Below, one piece after another: positions 43,824 through 51,792 of a stretch of DNA of 64,000 nt. The translations under genes were made by a program, and so were the position numbers. How positions within the stretch are numbered: the first letter of the stretch is position 1; every line of letters starts with the position of its first letter. The notes under the pieces were generated by a model. It had not been told where the DNA came from, made no database searches, and saw nothing but the letters and a program-made list of their open reading frames with translations. The stretch covers positions 310,001 to 374,000 of the forward strand of contig NZ_JBHTKJ010000007.1 in NCBI RefSeq assembly GCF_042675965.1. Reading direction: 5' to 3'. This DNA comes from Virgibacillus_R byunsanensis. GTDB taxonomy: Bacteria > Bacillota > Bacilli > Bacillales > Amphibacillaceae.

Positions 43824-45278
43824 ATGAATTCTTCTGTTGAACAAAATAAGAGTGAAACAAGGTACGCCCGAAGCGCTAATCTAAAACGGATTTTAAGCTT
43901 AATAGTAGCTGTAACCATTTTTATAATGATCGTATACTTTTTACCTGATTCATTCTCTTACGCTGCAAAAATAATGACAGCTATAATCTGCTTTGGTGTA
44001 CTACTGTGGGCCTTAGAACCGATTCCAATTGGGCTCACAGCATTGATTGTTCTACTTTTAATGCTTCTTTTTGATGTTGCTGAATCAAGTGTTATTTTTA
44101 GTGGATTTGCATCACCTGCTATTTACCTGATTGTTGGTGGAATGATGCTAGCTAAGGCAGTTAATGATACATCGTTAGCTAAGCGGGTTTCGTATATGAT
44201 GTTAAGGAAATGGGGGCATACTTCCAAAGGTCTATTAGCCAGTATCCTGGTTATTACACAAATACAAGCCTTTTTTATTCCTGCAACAGCTGTTCGAACT
44301 ACGTTGATGCTACCTATTTCTTCCATGATTATTGAAACGGTCGGTGCCAAGCCACAAAGTAATTTACGAAAAATGATCTTGCTAGGTGTAGCCTATGGAG
44401 GCAATATTAGCGGGACAGCTATTATGACAGCTGCCATAGGTAATATTTTAACAATAGAGCTGTTGAATAGCTATGTGAATATAAGCATTACTTATTTTCA
44501 GTGGTTTTTTTATACCTTTCCTTTATGGTTTATATTAATACCTTCTATGTGGCTTTTATTATTAAAGATGTTCCCATTACCTAAAGAGCAAAGAACATTT
44601 CCAATGATAAAACAGGAGATGGAAGACAAGATCCATGATTTAGGTCCAATCAATTATCGAGAACTTCGATGTCTGTTTATTTTAGTGCTAACTGTTGGTT
44701 TGTGGGTAACAGAGCCATTGCATGGTTTACATCCGAGTATTCCCGCATTAATTGGAGTTGCATTAATGACATTTCCAGGAATAGGTTGTGCTAGTTGGGA
44801 CAACGTTGTAAAAATAAATTACAATACGGTTTTACTAGTTAGTGTCACGCTTTCGATGGGCTACACTTTAATAGATTCTGGGGCAGCAAGTACGATTAGT
44901 GAATATTTAAGTGTTGATTGGGTATTAAAGATAATACAAAACCCTGTACTTGCGGTAATTTTTGTTGTGGTGTTAGCTCAGCTATTTCATAAAATGATCT
45001 CCAACGTTTCGACTGCGGTGGTTACATTGCTCCCTATTGTATTAAGTTTAGCTTCTAATGCGAATATAGATCCATTAGTAGTAGGATTTACTGCAGGCTT
45101 ATCGAGTCTATATGGGTTTGTCTTAATAGTAGAAACAATGCCAAATCTACTAGTCCATAGTACTGGGATGATAACTCAAAAAGACTTTTTAAAACCAGGG
45201 CTTTACGCAACGATCATAACCACTATTTTGACTATAATAGTAGGACTAACATGGTGGAGATTTATAGGCTTGGTGTAG
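43824..45278 (+). CDS. DASS (SLC13) family divalent anion:sodium symporter
   Basis: A 484-residue protein with a cytoplasmic N-terminus and about 12 helices. Marks are WALEPIPIGLTALIVLLLM, SPAIYLIVGGMMLAKAV, TAVRTTLMLPISS, and GVAYGGNISGTAIMTAA, which matches the first SNT-type substrate motif region, with NVSTAVVTLLPIV as the second. The family imports succinate, malate, tartrate and related dianions. It is 42 bp after the lyase gene and is a second uptake route beside the TRAP system. Confidence 0.9.
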   Translation: MNSSVEQNKSETRYARSANLKRILSLIVAVTIFIMIVYFLPDSFSYAAKIMTAIICFGVLLWALEPIPIGLTALIVLLLMLLFDVAESSVIFSGFASPAIYLIVGGMMLAKAVNDTSLAKRVSYMMLRKWGHTSKGLLASILVITQIQAFFIPATAVRTTLMLPISSMIIETVGAKPQSNLRKMILLGVAYGGNISGTAIMTAAIGNILTIELLNSYVNISITYFQWFFYTFPLWFILIPSMWLLLLKMFPLPKEQRTFPMIKQEMEDKIHDLGPINYRELRCLFILVLTVGLWVTEPLHGLHPSIPALIGVALMTFPGIGCASWDNVVKINYNTVLLVSVTLSMGYTLIDSGAASTISEYLSVDWVLKIIQNPVLAVIFVVVLAQLFHKMISNVSTAVVTLLPIVLSLASNANIDPLVVGFTAGLSSLYGFVLIVETMPNLLVHSTGMITQKDFLKPGLYATIITTILTIIVGLTWWRFIGLV

Positions 45279-45283
45279 GGGAG

Positions 45284-45319
45284 GAGGTCACTTCCAGGTT
45301 TTTGTCAGTATATGTCGAA
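45284..45319 (+). repeat. GTGCCTGTCACTTC-type dispersed repeat, copy 2 (partial)
   Basis: Reads GAGGTCACTTCCAGGTTTTT then GTCAGTATATGTCGAA, keeping the CACTTCC-GGTTTTTGTC-ATGTCGAA part of the family. Confidence 0.55.
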
Positions 45320-45336
45320 AGAGTATTAAGTACGTA

Positions 45337-45378
45337 CAAAAAGGAGAACAATCGGAATCAACCGACTGTTCTCCTTTT
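45337..45378. terminator. Bidirectional terminator between the DASS gene and ectC
   Basis: AAAAAGGAGAACA pairs with TGTTCTCCTTTT, with inner TCGG/CCGA pairing. T/A runs on both sides serve the convergent genes. Confidence 0.85.
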
Positions 45379-45395
45379 CGTTTTCTAGTAATCTT

Positions 45396-45785
45396 TTAGT
45401 CTTCGTCTACTGGATAAACGCCGTTTTCGTCATGTACTTCGTTTCCAGAGATTGGTGGATTGAACACACAAACCATACGCATATCAGTTTTGGCACGTAG
45501 TAGATGTTCATCATTCTTATCTAAAGCATAAAGTTCATCTTTTTTAATTGGCCATACTTTATTATCGCTGATCGTGATTACTTCACCTTCACCTTCAATA
45601 CAATATACTGATTCTAGGTGGTTTTGATACCAAATATGTGTTTCTGTTCCAGCTTTTATGATTGTATCGTGTACAGAATATCCCATTCCGTCGTCTTTTA
45701 CGATTAGTCGGCGACTTATCCAGTTGCCACCATCTACATCTTTTTCGCTACCTTGGATATCGTCTTTTAGTGATACTACTTTCAT
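45396..45785 (-). CDS. ectC: L-ectoine synthase
   Basis: A 129-residue cupin-type enzyme that closes N-gamma-acetyl-diaminobutyrate into ectoine. Marks are WISRRLIVKDDGMGYSVHDT, IWYQNHLESVYCIEGEGEV, YALDKNDEHLLRA and VCVFNPPISGNEVHDENG with the usual acidic end. Length equals the family norm. It is the last gene of the ectABC operon, 20 bp after ectB, and ends before a bidirectional terminator. Confidence 0.97.
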   Translation of the reverse strand: MKVVSLKDDIQGSEKDVDGGNWISRRLIVKDDGMGYSVHDTIIKAGTETHIWYQNHLESVYCIEGEGEVITISDNKVWPIKKDELYALDKNDEHLLRAKTDMRMVCVFNPPISGNEVHDENGVYPVDED

Positions 45786-45805
45786 TTGTTATTCCCCCTG
45801 ATTTT

Positions 45806-47083
45806 TTAGTTTGAGATAGGTTCTTTTACCATAGATTTAATACTTTCTTCAATTATTTCAAAACCTGCTTTAAGTTCATCTTCATCAATATTGATGGCAG
45901 GGAATAATTTAAATACTTCATCATCCGGGCCAGCTGTTTCCATAATTAACCCACGGCTGAATGCTTCGGCTGCAACTTTTTCAGCAAGTCCTTCTACGCT
46001 TGAACTGATTCCTATCATGAGCCCACGGCCTTTTACATGACCTTCTAATTCTGGATAGTTTTCGACCATACTTTCTAAAAAGTCGGCTACCATTTTAGAT
46101 TTTTTCTTAATACCTGCTTCAAAGTTTGCATCTTCCCAATACTCAAGTGCAGCTGTTGCTGTAACAAATGCATGGTTATTACCACGGAATGTACCATTAT
46201 GCTCACCAGGTTCCCATATATCCAAATCTGGACGGATAAGGGTAACAGCAAGTGGTAAACCGTACCCACTAAGTGATTTAGATAAGCAAACGATATCTGG
46301 ATTAATACCTGCAGGTTCAAAGCTAAAGAATGTTCCTGTACGGCCGATACCTGCTTGAACGTCATCGACAATCAATAGAATATCCCATTGTTTACAGATC
46401 TTTTCTACGCGTTGTAGCCACTCGGAACTTGCAGCGTTTATTCCGCCTTCTCCTTGAACAGTTTCTAATATTACAGCAGCAGGTATAGCAACACCACTAC
46501 CACTGCCTTCAAGGAAATGTTCCAGGTAATCTAGTGAGTCATAGTTATCATCCATAAAGTTGTCATATGGCATCGTAACTGAATTGTGAAGCGGGATTCC
46601 AGCTCCTTTACGCTTAAACGAGTTACCTGTAACCGATAAAGAGCCAATTGTCATACCATGGAATCCGTTCGTAAAGCTAATAACATCTGTTCTGCCTGTA
46701 ACTTTTCTGGCAAGTTTTAAAGCACTTTCTACGGTGTTTGTTCCTGTTGGTCCTGGGAACATTACTTTATAGTCCATATTTCTCGGGTTTAAAATAGCTT
46801 CATAAAACTTGGTCAAAAATTGACCTTTTGCAGTTGATGCCATGTCCAATGAATGGGTAATGCCGTCATCTGTAATATACTCAATCAGTTTCTGCTTCAT
46901 TTTAGGGTCGTTGTGACCATAGTTCAATGCACCGGCACCTGAAAAGAAATCAATATATTCTTTACCAGATTCATCCCACATTTTAGATCCTTTAGATTTA
47001 GTGAATACGGTAGGGAAATTGCGGCAATAGCTCCGTACTTCAGATTCCAGCTTATCAAAGACTTCCATATTTGTATGGGTCAA
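45806..47083 (-). CDS. ectB: Diaminobutyrate--2-oxoglutarate transaminase
   Basis: A 425-residue class III PLP aminotransferase making L-2,4-diaminobutyrate from aspartate semialdehyde. Marks are VRSYCRNFPTVFTKSKG, EYIDFFSGAGALNYGHNDP, MFPGPTGTNTVESALK, FHGMTIGSLSVTGN, LLIVDDVQAGIGRTGTFFSFE (PLP Asp) and CLSKSLSGYGLPLA (Schiff-base Lys). Size and the FSGAGALNYGHN segment separate EctB from other class III enzymes. AAGGAGG lies before its ATG, 48 bp after ectA. Confidence 0.97.
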   Translation of the reverse strand: MTHTNMEVFDKLESEVRSYCRNFPTVFTKSKGSKMWDESGKEYIDFFSGAGALNYGHNDPKMKQKLIEYITDDGITHSLDMASTAKGQFLTKFYEAILNPRNMDYKVMFPGPTGTNTVESALKLARKVTGRTDVISFTNGFHGMTIGSLSVTGNSFKRKGAGIPLHNSVTMPYDNFMDDNYDSLDYLEHFLEGSGSGVAIPAAVILETVQGEGGINAASSEWLQRVEKICKQWDILLIVDDVQAGIGRTGTFFSFEPAGINPDIVCLSKSLSGYGLPLAVTLIRPDLDIWEPGEHNGTFRGNNHAFVTATAALEYWEDANFEAGIKKKSKMVADFLESMVENYPELEGHVKGRGLMIGISSSVEGLAEKVAAEAFSRGLIMETAGPDDEVFKLFPAINIDEDELKAGFEIIEESIKSMVKEPISN

Positions 47084-47131
47084 AAGTAATTCCTCCTTAG
47101 AATTTTATACTTATTTAAAACGTTTCTATTT

Positions 47132-47650
47132 TTACAGAACGATCGGTCCTATGCGAAAGCTTTGTTCTGCTTCATGTCCTTCACCAGGAAAGACTGCCTC
47201 CGGGAAGAAGTCGTTCACTTCACAATTTGTCTGGTTCTTTTCCGCGAAACCGCGAAATAATGATTGGGAGGCTTTGTTGGACGGGGTGACAGTCGCTTCC
47301 ACGTATTGCACATCTTCACATGCATCGCGGTTGACTAGTTCTGTAAGCATTTTAGAAGCGATTCCTTTTCCCCTCTGAGAAGAATCGACTCCAACCTGCC
47401 ATACAAACACCACATCCTGACGCTCTGGGGGGATAAAGGCGGTTATGAACCCGACTAATTCATCATTTTCTCTTGCAACTACACAAGTTTCAGCAAAGAA
47501 TTCGGCCATCATAACGTATTTATAAGCCGAGTTTTGGTCGAGTGTTGAGTTGTTTACTAGTTCCCACATAGCAGCGCCATCTTCAACTGTCGGTGAATCA
47601 AACTGGACAGCATCGGTTGACACCTCTAATGTTGCGTTTTGACTTTTAAT
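47132..47650 (-). CDS. ectA: Diaminobutyrate acetyltransferase, possibly AUU-started
   Basis: A GNAT-family enzyme that acetylates diaminobutyrate. The segments DSPTVEDGAAMWELVNN, YKYVMMAEFFAETCVVA, VVFVWQVGVDSSQRGKGIAS (acetyl-CoA loop Q/RxxGxG/A) and VEATVTPSNKASQSLF are EctA hallmarks. A perfect AAAGGAGG on the minus strand is followed by seven bases and an ATT codon (47650-47648). No ATG, GTG or TTG lies at suitable distance. A TTG 14 codons upstream (47692) has no ribosome site, and from there the AAAGGAGG would lie inside the gene. The first in-frame ATG falls inside the conserved domain. I therefore place the start at ATT; the frame is open back to 47692. Confidence 0.9.
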   Translation of the reverse strand: MKSQNATLEVSTDAVQFDSPTVEDGAAMWELVNNSTLDQNSAYKYVMMAEFFAETCVVARENDELVGFITAFIPPERQDVVFVWQVGVDSSQRGKGIASKMLTELVNRDACEDVQYVEATVTPSNKASQSLFRGFAEKNQTNCEVNDFFPEAVFPGEGHEAEQSFRIGPIVL

Positions 47651-47704
47651 AGTAGTTCCTCCTTTGAAGGTACTTTTTAACTTTTTAATCAAAGAACATA
47701 ATTA

Positions 47705-47733
47705 ATAATAGGGAATAGTCAACAACTTATCAA
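47705..47733 (-). promoter_or_regulatory. Predicted sigma-A promoter of ectABC
   Basis: On the minus strand: TTGATA (47733-47728), 17 bp, TATTAT (47710-47705). This leaves a 5' leader of roughly 45-50 nt before the proposed ectA start. An alternative overlapping TTGACT box is also present. Confidence 0.5.
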
Positions 47734-47844
47734 ACGGCTTAAATCCATATGAGAACGCTTTAATCGTGATTAATGGAACTTAAGCCTGTTTTTCTTAGTA
47801 AAATCAGCTAATTTCTAGCACATTGTAAGAATTCCTCAAAGGTG

Positions 47845-47892
47845 GGTGCCTGTCACTTCCTGGAAATTGCCGGTAAATGTCGAACTGGTTTG
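47845..47892 (+). repeat. GTGCCTGTCACTTC-type dispersed repeat, copy 3
   Basis: GGTGCCTGTCACTTCCTGG, then after 20 bases AAATGTCGAACTGG, keeping both ends of the family consensus. The stretch 47893-48169 that follows has no gene I can support. Confidence 0.65.
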
Positions 47893-48169
47893 TAGACGGT
47901 AATCCCCTGTAGGAACTAGCACTGAAGTGTTTTGGAATGTTATAGGTAGGTGGTTGACCTCTTATTAATGATGATAATCCTCATACATTGTCAAGGGTTC
48001 CAGTTTTATCGATAAAATCAAACCTTATTTCTCATTTAGGGGTGATTTATAAAAATCATAGAGTAACCTCTAAAAATTTGATTTGAGTAATACGAATCAA
48101 AAAGAGGAACAGATACTTGGAAAAGGGGTACATGATTATTTTCAGCAGTCATCGTTCAAAAATGTAGAA

Positions 48170-48770
48170 GAGGAACGTTAACATAACAAACAAAAACTGG
48201 TTGCTGCTTTTCGATTGTTTGGCCGCTTTGGATTTTCTGAAAGGGTGGCAGGACATGTTACATACCGCGACCCTGAATTTTAGGTGAATCCTGGTATGCA
48301 TTTTTAATAAAATAAAGGCTACTAGTTAATAATAAAGGTGAAGTTATTGAAGGGAAGTATTCGGTTCATAAATCAGCGTTTTCGATCCATGCATCTGTTC
48401 ACCATAAGAGACCTGGTGTTATAGCATCTGTCCATACCCATTCGGTGCACGGGAAAACATGGTCTGTAAATGGGAGATTGTTAGATCTTGGATGCATGTG
48501 CGTTCTATCATGATCATTCCGTGTTTGACGAATATAAGGTGTTGCTTATGGAGAGGAAGAGGGGCTAAGGATTGGCAAGGCACTTAGAAATAACAAAGCC
48601 GTACTACTTAGAAGTTAGGGCCTTCTACGGTTGGTGGATTTATTGATGCAGCTGTTCTGGTTTATTAAGATGGTACGTACTTGTCAATCATAATTATTGG
48701 CAGAAGCAACTGGTATTGTCAATCCGATTGCTACTGAGGATGCTGCAAATACTGCAAAACAATTTTTTCT
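48170..48770 (+). pseudogene. Decayed class II aldolase/adducin family gene
   Basis: Fragments in shifting frames read KLVAAFRLFGRFGFSERVAG then HVTYRDPE; EVIEGKYSVHKSAFSIHASV with ASVHTHSVHGKTWS; HDHSVFDEYKVLLME; and LAEATGIVNPIATEDAANTA. In order these match class II aldolase/adducin proteins (metal-binding HTHS motif kept). Several stops and frameshifts, and loss of a start codon, show it is dead. The intact ancestor would be about 250 residues. Boundaries are approximate. Confidence 0.75.
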
Positions 48771-48931
48771 GCAGCTGGTTTTTCATCTATTTGACTTTTG
48801 TGTTTTGTATTTTCTTCTTCCAGTTCTTTCACTTTTTGTTCTAAGTCTTTAATGTCTGATTAAGATCCTTCTGAATTACAAGCGCTTAATAATAAAACAA
48901 CTATTAATGTTAAAAATATGTTCTTTTTCAA
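48731..48931 (-). pseudogene. Small lipoprotein gene with in-frame stop
   Basis: On the minus strand a TTG start after AGAGGG reads a lipoprotein signal, LKKNIFLTLIVVLLLSACNS, then EGS and a TAA. The same frame continues SDIKDLEQKVKELEEENTKH and ends at a TAG, 67 codons in all. It looks like a small coiled-coil lipoprotein broken by one stop. Its 3' end overlaps the aldolase remnant on the other strand. 48932-49190 has no feature I can name. Confidence 0.5.
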
Positions 48932-49190
48932 ACTTATGGCCCTCTTTTATATAAGCTAAATTTCACTATAAAAGTCCTAGGACTAATAGATGGTAATTAT
49001 ATCCAAGGGGAGGCGATGATAGCTGGTTAGCAATGAGATGACAAATTTTGATAATTATTTCCCGGGTAATATTTAAAACAGGTATTAGTTTATGCAGTTA
49101 ATCTAGTTTTTCACTTTTTCGAGTTGTTCTAAAGACGGGTATATCAACATATCGATATATTAATAGAATTTAAAAATCGGGTGGTGAAGT

Positions 49191-49880
49191 ATGCTATTAG
49201 ATAAGGGACAAATACCTTCATACAAACAAATTTCCAAACACGTTCGGGGTAAAATTGTACAAGGTGAATGGGGTGTCGGACAGAAGATCCCTACAGAAAC
49301 TGAACTTGGAAAACAGTTTAATGTAAGTAGAATTACTGTTGTTAAAGCATTAGAAAGGTTAGTGGAGGAAGGTTATCTGAAACGTGAACAGGCAAAAGGT
49401 ACGTTTGTAAATACTCCTCCATTAGGAATTTTTCCTTCTGAGCTGTTGAGTACTTCTGAATCCATTACACGAAAAGGTGAAAAACCAGGATTTATTGTGC
49501 TAGAGAACAAGGAGATATTGCCATCTGCCCGAATTGTTAAGCTTCTTGGATTATGTCCGAATGACAAAGTTTGGAAGTTAAAACAACTTTTTTTGGCAAA
49601 TGACGAAATAATAGGTATACAAATCAGCTATTTTTTAAAAGAGGATTTTCCTGAAGTTGATAAGAAAACGTATAACATCAATATTGACAGTGCTTTAGAG
49701 ACTTGTCGTGCCATACAACTGGATGAAGAAGAACAAGAATTATTACAAGTGAAGGATGTTACTGGATTTTCGGTGGAAAGGCTGTTTTATTTAGAGGGTA
49801 AACCGGTAAAATTTGACTGTTCTATTATGCGAAGTGACAGGGTGGATAGTACTATAAAGTTAAAAAGTACACTAGGATAA
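49191..49880 (+). CDS. GntR family regulator, UTRA (HutC) domain
   Basis: A 229-residue regulator. The N-terminal winged helix spans IPSYKQISKHVRGKIVQGEW, KIPTETELGKQFNVSRITVV and KREQAKGTFVNTP. The C-terminal UTRA domain starts near GFIVLENKEI and ends VERLFYLEGKPVKFDCSIMRSD. HutC-type proteins bind small metabolites such as histidine-pathway intermediates, amino sugars or other catabolites. It is monocistronic, convergent with the amidohydrolase, and could control that gene or the aminotransferase/permease pair. Start ATG behind GGGTGGTG. Confidence 0.9.
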   Translation: MLLDKGQIPSYKQISKHVRGKIVQGEWGVGQKIPTETELGKQFNVSRITVVKALERLVEEGYLKREQAKGTFVNTPPLGIFPSELLSTSESITRKGEKPGFIVLENKEILPSARIVKLLGLCPNDKVWKLKQLFLANDEIIGIQISYFLKEDFPEVDKKTYNINIDSALETCRAIQLDEEEQELLQVKDVTGFSVERLFYLEGKPVKFDCSIMRSDRVDSTIKLKSTLG

Positions 49881-49900
49881 TAAATCTAATCCTAGTGTAC
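49868..49900. terminator. Hairpin between convergent genes
   Basis: A perfect 12-bp stem, GTACACTAGGAT (49868-49879) with ATCCTAGTGTAC (49889-49900), overlaps the GntR stop codon. No long T tract. Confidence 0.55.
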
Positions 49901-49918
49901 GCGAGCTATCGTAAGAAT

Positions 49919-51040
49919 TTAAACTTCCTCCCCGTTAATAAACACTCTTTCAGCTTTGTTTCTTAAATCAAAAGGATTACCGCTCCATATTACAAAATCA
50001 GCATCTTTCCCTGTTTCTATTGATCCAACTCGGTCTTCTACATCGAGATGTTTTGCTGCATTATACGTAATTGCTTGTAATGCCTGCTGTTCTGTTAAGC
50101 CGTTTTTAACAGCATGGATTGCGCTTGTCATTAAATATTCAATGCCTACAACCGGATGATCTGTCGTTATAGAGCATGGAACCCCTGCGTCTATAAGAGT
50201 CTTTGCTGTTGACCAGCCTTTATCTTTTAGTTCTACTTTAGAACGAGTTGACATAGTTGGACCAAACGAAACCCTTACATCATGTTTCGCAATATAATCA
50301 GCAATGTGGTGTCCCTCTGTGCAATGTTCAATGGTTACATTGATATCAAATTCACGTTTGATGCGAAGCACGGTTAAAATATCATCTGCACGGTGAGCAT
50401 GAACCCGCAGTGGAATCTCTCTTTTTAGTACTTTTCCGATATTCTCCAAATCCAATTGTCTATCTACGTTATCTCTGTTCAAATAGTTTTGTGTCTCAAT
50501 TAACTTTTCTCTCAACCTTGCTGCTACACCCATTCGTGTGGTAGGCATCTTTCCTTTATCACCATGAAATGTTTTTGGATTTTCTCCGGTTGCAGCCTTT
50601 AATCCTGAAGGTGAGGCTATAACCATTTCATCGACAATTTTTCCTGCCGTTTTTAATACGACCATTTCTCCACCGATGATGTTCGCGCTTCCCGGCATGA
50701 CTTGGACTGTTGTAATTCCTGCTCTACGGGCGTCTTCAAACCCAACTTCCATTGGATTAATTCCATCTATCGCACGCACTTGTGCTGTGACTGGGTCACT
50801 CGTTTCATTGAAATCACTGCCTTCTTTTCCAACACCTGCTTCAGAGACCCCGAGATGTGTATGTACATCAATTAAGCCGGGTGTGACTGTCTTGTGATTT
50901 GCGTCAATTACTTCATACTCTTGTGGAATATTTTCAACGGCATCAATCGATGTAAATTTCCCATTTTTCACTAATATAATTTGGTCTTTTATCATATTAC
51001 CTAATCCGTCATGGATGGTTGCATTTTTAATTGCTAGCAT
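49919..51040 (-). CDS. Amidohydrolase family protein (imidazolonepropionase-like)
   Basis: A 373-residue metal-dependent amidohydrolase. Metal motifs in order are GLIDVHTHLGV (HxH), VHAHRADD and IEHCTEGHH (His ligands) and CSITTDHPVVG (Asp). The N-terminal small beta domain (LAIKNATIHDGLG) and C-terminal DFVIWSGNPFDLRNKAERVF are typical of the imidazolonepropionase-like/dipeptidase group. The bridging Lys of the urease-type subgroup is not evident. The substrate is unknown. There is no signal peptide, so it is cytoplasmic. GGAGG stands before ATG 51040. Confidence 0.88.
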   Translation of the reverse strand: MLAIKNATIHDGLGNMIKDQIILVKNGKFTSIDAVENIPQEYEVIDANHKTVTPGLIDVHTHLGVSEAGVGKEGSDFNETSDPVTAQVRAIDGINPMEVGFEDARRAGITTVQVMPGSANIIGGEMVVLKTAGKIVDEMVIASPSGLKAATGENPKTFHGDKGKMPTTRMGVAARLREKLIETQNYLNRDNVDRQLDLENIGKVLKREIPLRVHAHRADDILTVLRIKREFDINVTIEHCTEGHHIADYIAKHDVRVSFGPTMSTRSKVELKDKGWSTAKTLIDAGVPCSITTDHPVVGIEYLMTSAIHAVKNGLTEQQALQAITYNAAKHLDVEDRVGSIETGKDADFVIWSGNPFDLRNKAERVFINGEEV

Positions 51041-51266
51041 AAAAAGTATCCTCCTATTATTTTAAAAGTTTGCTGGGTCTCTTACGTAATTCTTTGATAA
51101 TAGATTATTTTTTAAATATTGTAAAGGAGTAAAGAAATCATAAAGAGAACCATATATAAGCTAAAAATACTATGAAAATGATTGAAATTGGTAAACATTT
51201 ACAATTATTACCATTAATGAAAATTCGTTTTTTGCGTAAAATAATAAAAGAATGGAGGATTAGATT

Positions 51267-51461
51267 ATGAAGGAAAACAACGATAATTTCACGGTGGCCG
51301 GAACTGATATCGATGCAGTCAAAGAGCAAAGTCGACGTTCTGGATTGTCTTATAACGAAGCAAAAGAATGGATTGCTAAAACATCAGGAGGTCGCGGTAC
51401 TAATGTTTATAGCGACACGGATGTAGAGGAAGTTAAAAGGAAAAACCGGGGAAAGGGGTAG
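51267..51461 (+). CDS. Small acid-soluble-spore-protein-like protein (gamma-type features)
   Basis: A 64-residue hydrophilic protein with no Cys or Phe-rich core. It has an internal duplication: FTVAGTDIDAVKEQSR near the start and VYSDTDVEEVKRKNRG at the end, each a T-D-x-x-x-V-K-x-x-(S/N) motif. This recalls gamma-type SASPs (SspE), which are built of T-(N/D)-x-Q-x-V-(K/R)-x-Q-N repeats cut by the GPR protease, but the middle (SGLSYNEAKEWIAKTSGG) is different. GGAGG precedes the ATG. Function is likely sporulation-linked; assignment uncertain. Confidence 0.7.
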   Translation: MKENNDNFTVAGTDIDAVKEQSRRSGLSYNEAKEWIAKTSGGRGTNVYSDTDVEEVKRKNRGKG

Positions 51462-51465
51462 GAAT

Positions 51466-51495
51466 GGTGCCTGTCACTTCTCGGTTTTTGTCGAA
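51466..51495 (+). repeat. GTGCCTGTCACTTC-type dispersed repeat, copy 4
   Basis: GGTGCCTGTCACTTCTCGGT then TTTTGTCGAA, the most complete copy in the window, 5 bp after the small spore-type gene. Confidence 0.75.
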
Positions 51496-51668
51496 GTGAT
51501 TAGGATGGAAACTAGGAATGTGCACTTATGAAAGGTACTATTTTTACCATTATTGCATAAAACTCTAGAATATTATCTAATTTTTTAAGGATATATTTGA
51601 CTATAAATTAAATTTTTGTTAAATTAAAAATAATAAGATAAAATTTATTAACTGCTAAATCTAATAGA

Positions 51669-51769
51669 CTCTACTGGTGAAGTAGAGCAAAAACCTAGAT
51701 TAAAACCAGTTATATGGACTCGTGTAGATTTACTTTATTTCTTCACGTCTATATTTCTGGTTTTTTTAT
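51669..51769 (+). promoter_or_regulatory. Two-hairpin leader with terminator before the aminotransferase gene
   Basis: Hairpin 1: CTCTACT (51669-51675) with AGTAGAG (51681-51687), loop GGTGA. Hairpin 2: AAAACCAG (51702-51709)...CTGGTTTT (51757-51764), with inner TATATGGAC-GTG/CAC-GTCTATA pairing, running into seven T. A terminator placed just before an aminotransferase-permease pair suggests attenuation, or else it ends an upstream RNA. No known riboswitch consensus could be matched. Confidence 0.45.
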
Positions 51770-51792
51770 TTTTTATAAAAGGAGGAATTTTT

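Noticed and set aside
47132..47692. TTG at 47692 as ectA start
   Set aside because: No ribosome site precedes it, and the only AAAGGAGG lies inside the frame it would open; the ATT at 47650 fits better, though not proven.
51661..51769. Purine, guanidine or T-box riboswitch before the aminotransferase
   Set aside because: The conserved core bases of these classes could not be found; only a hairpin plus terminator is supported.
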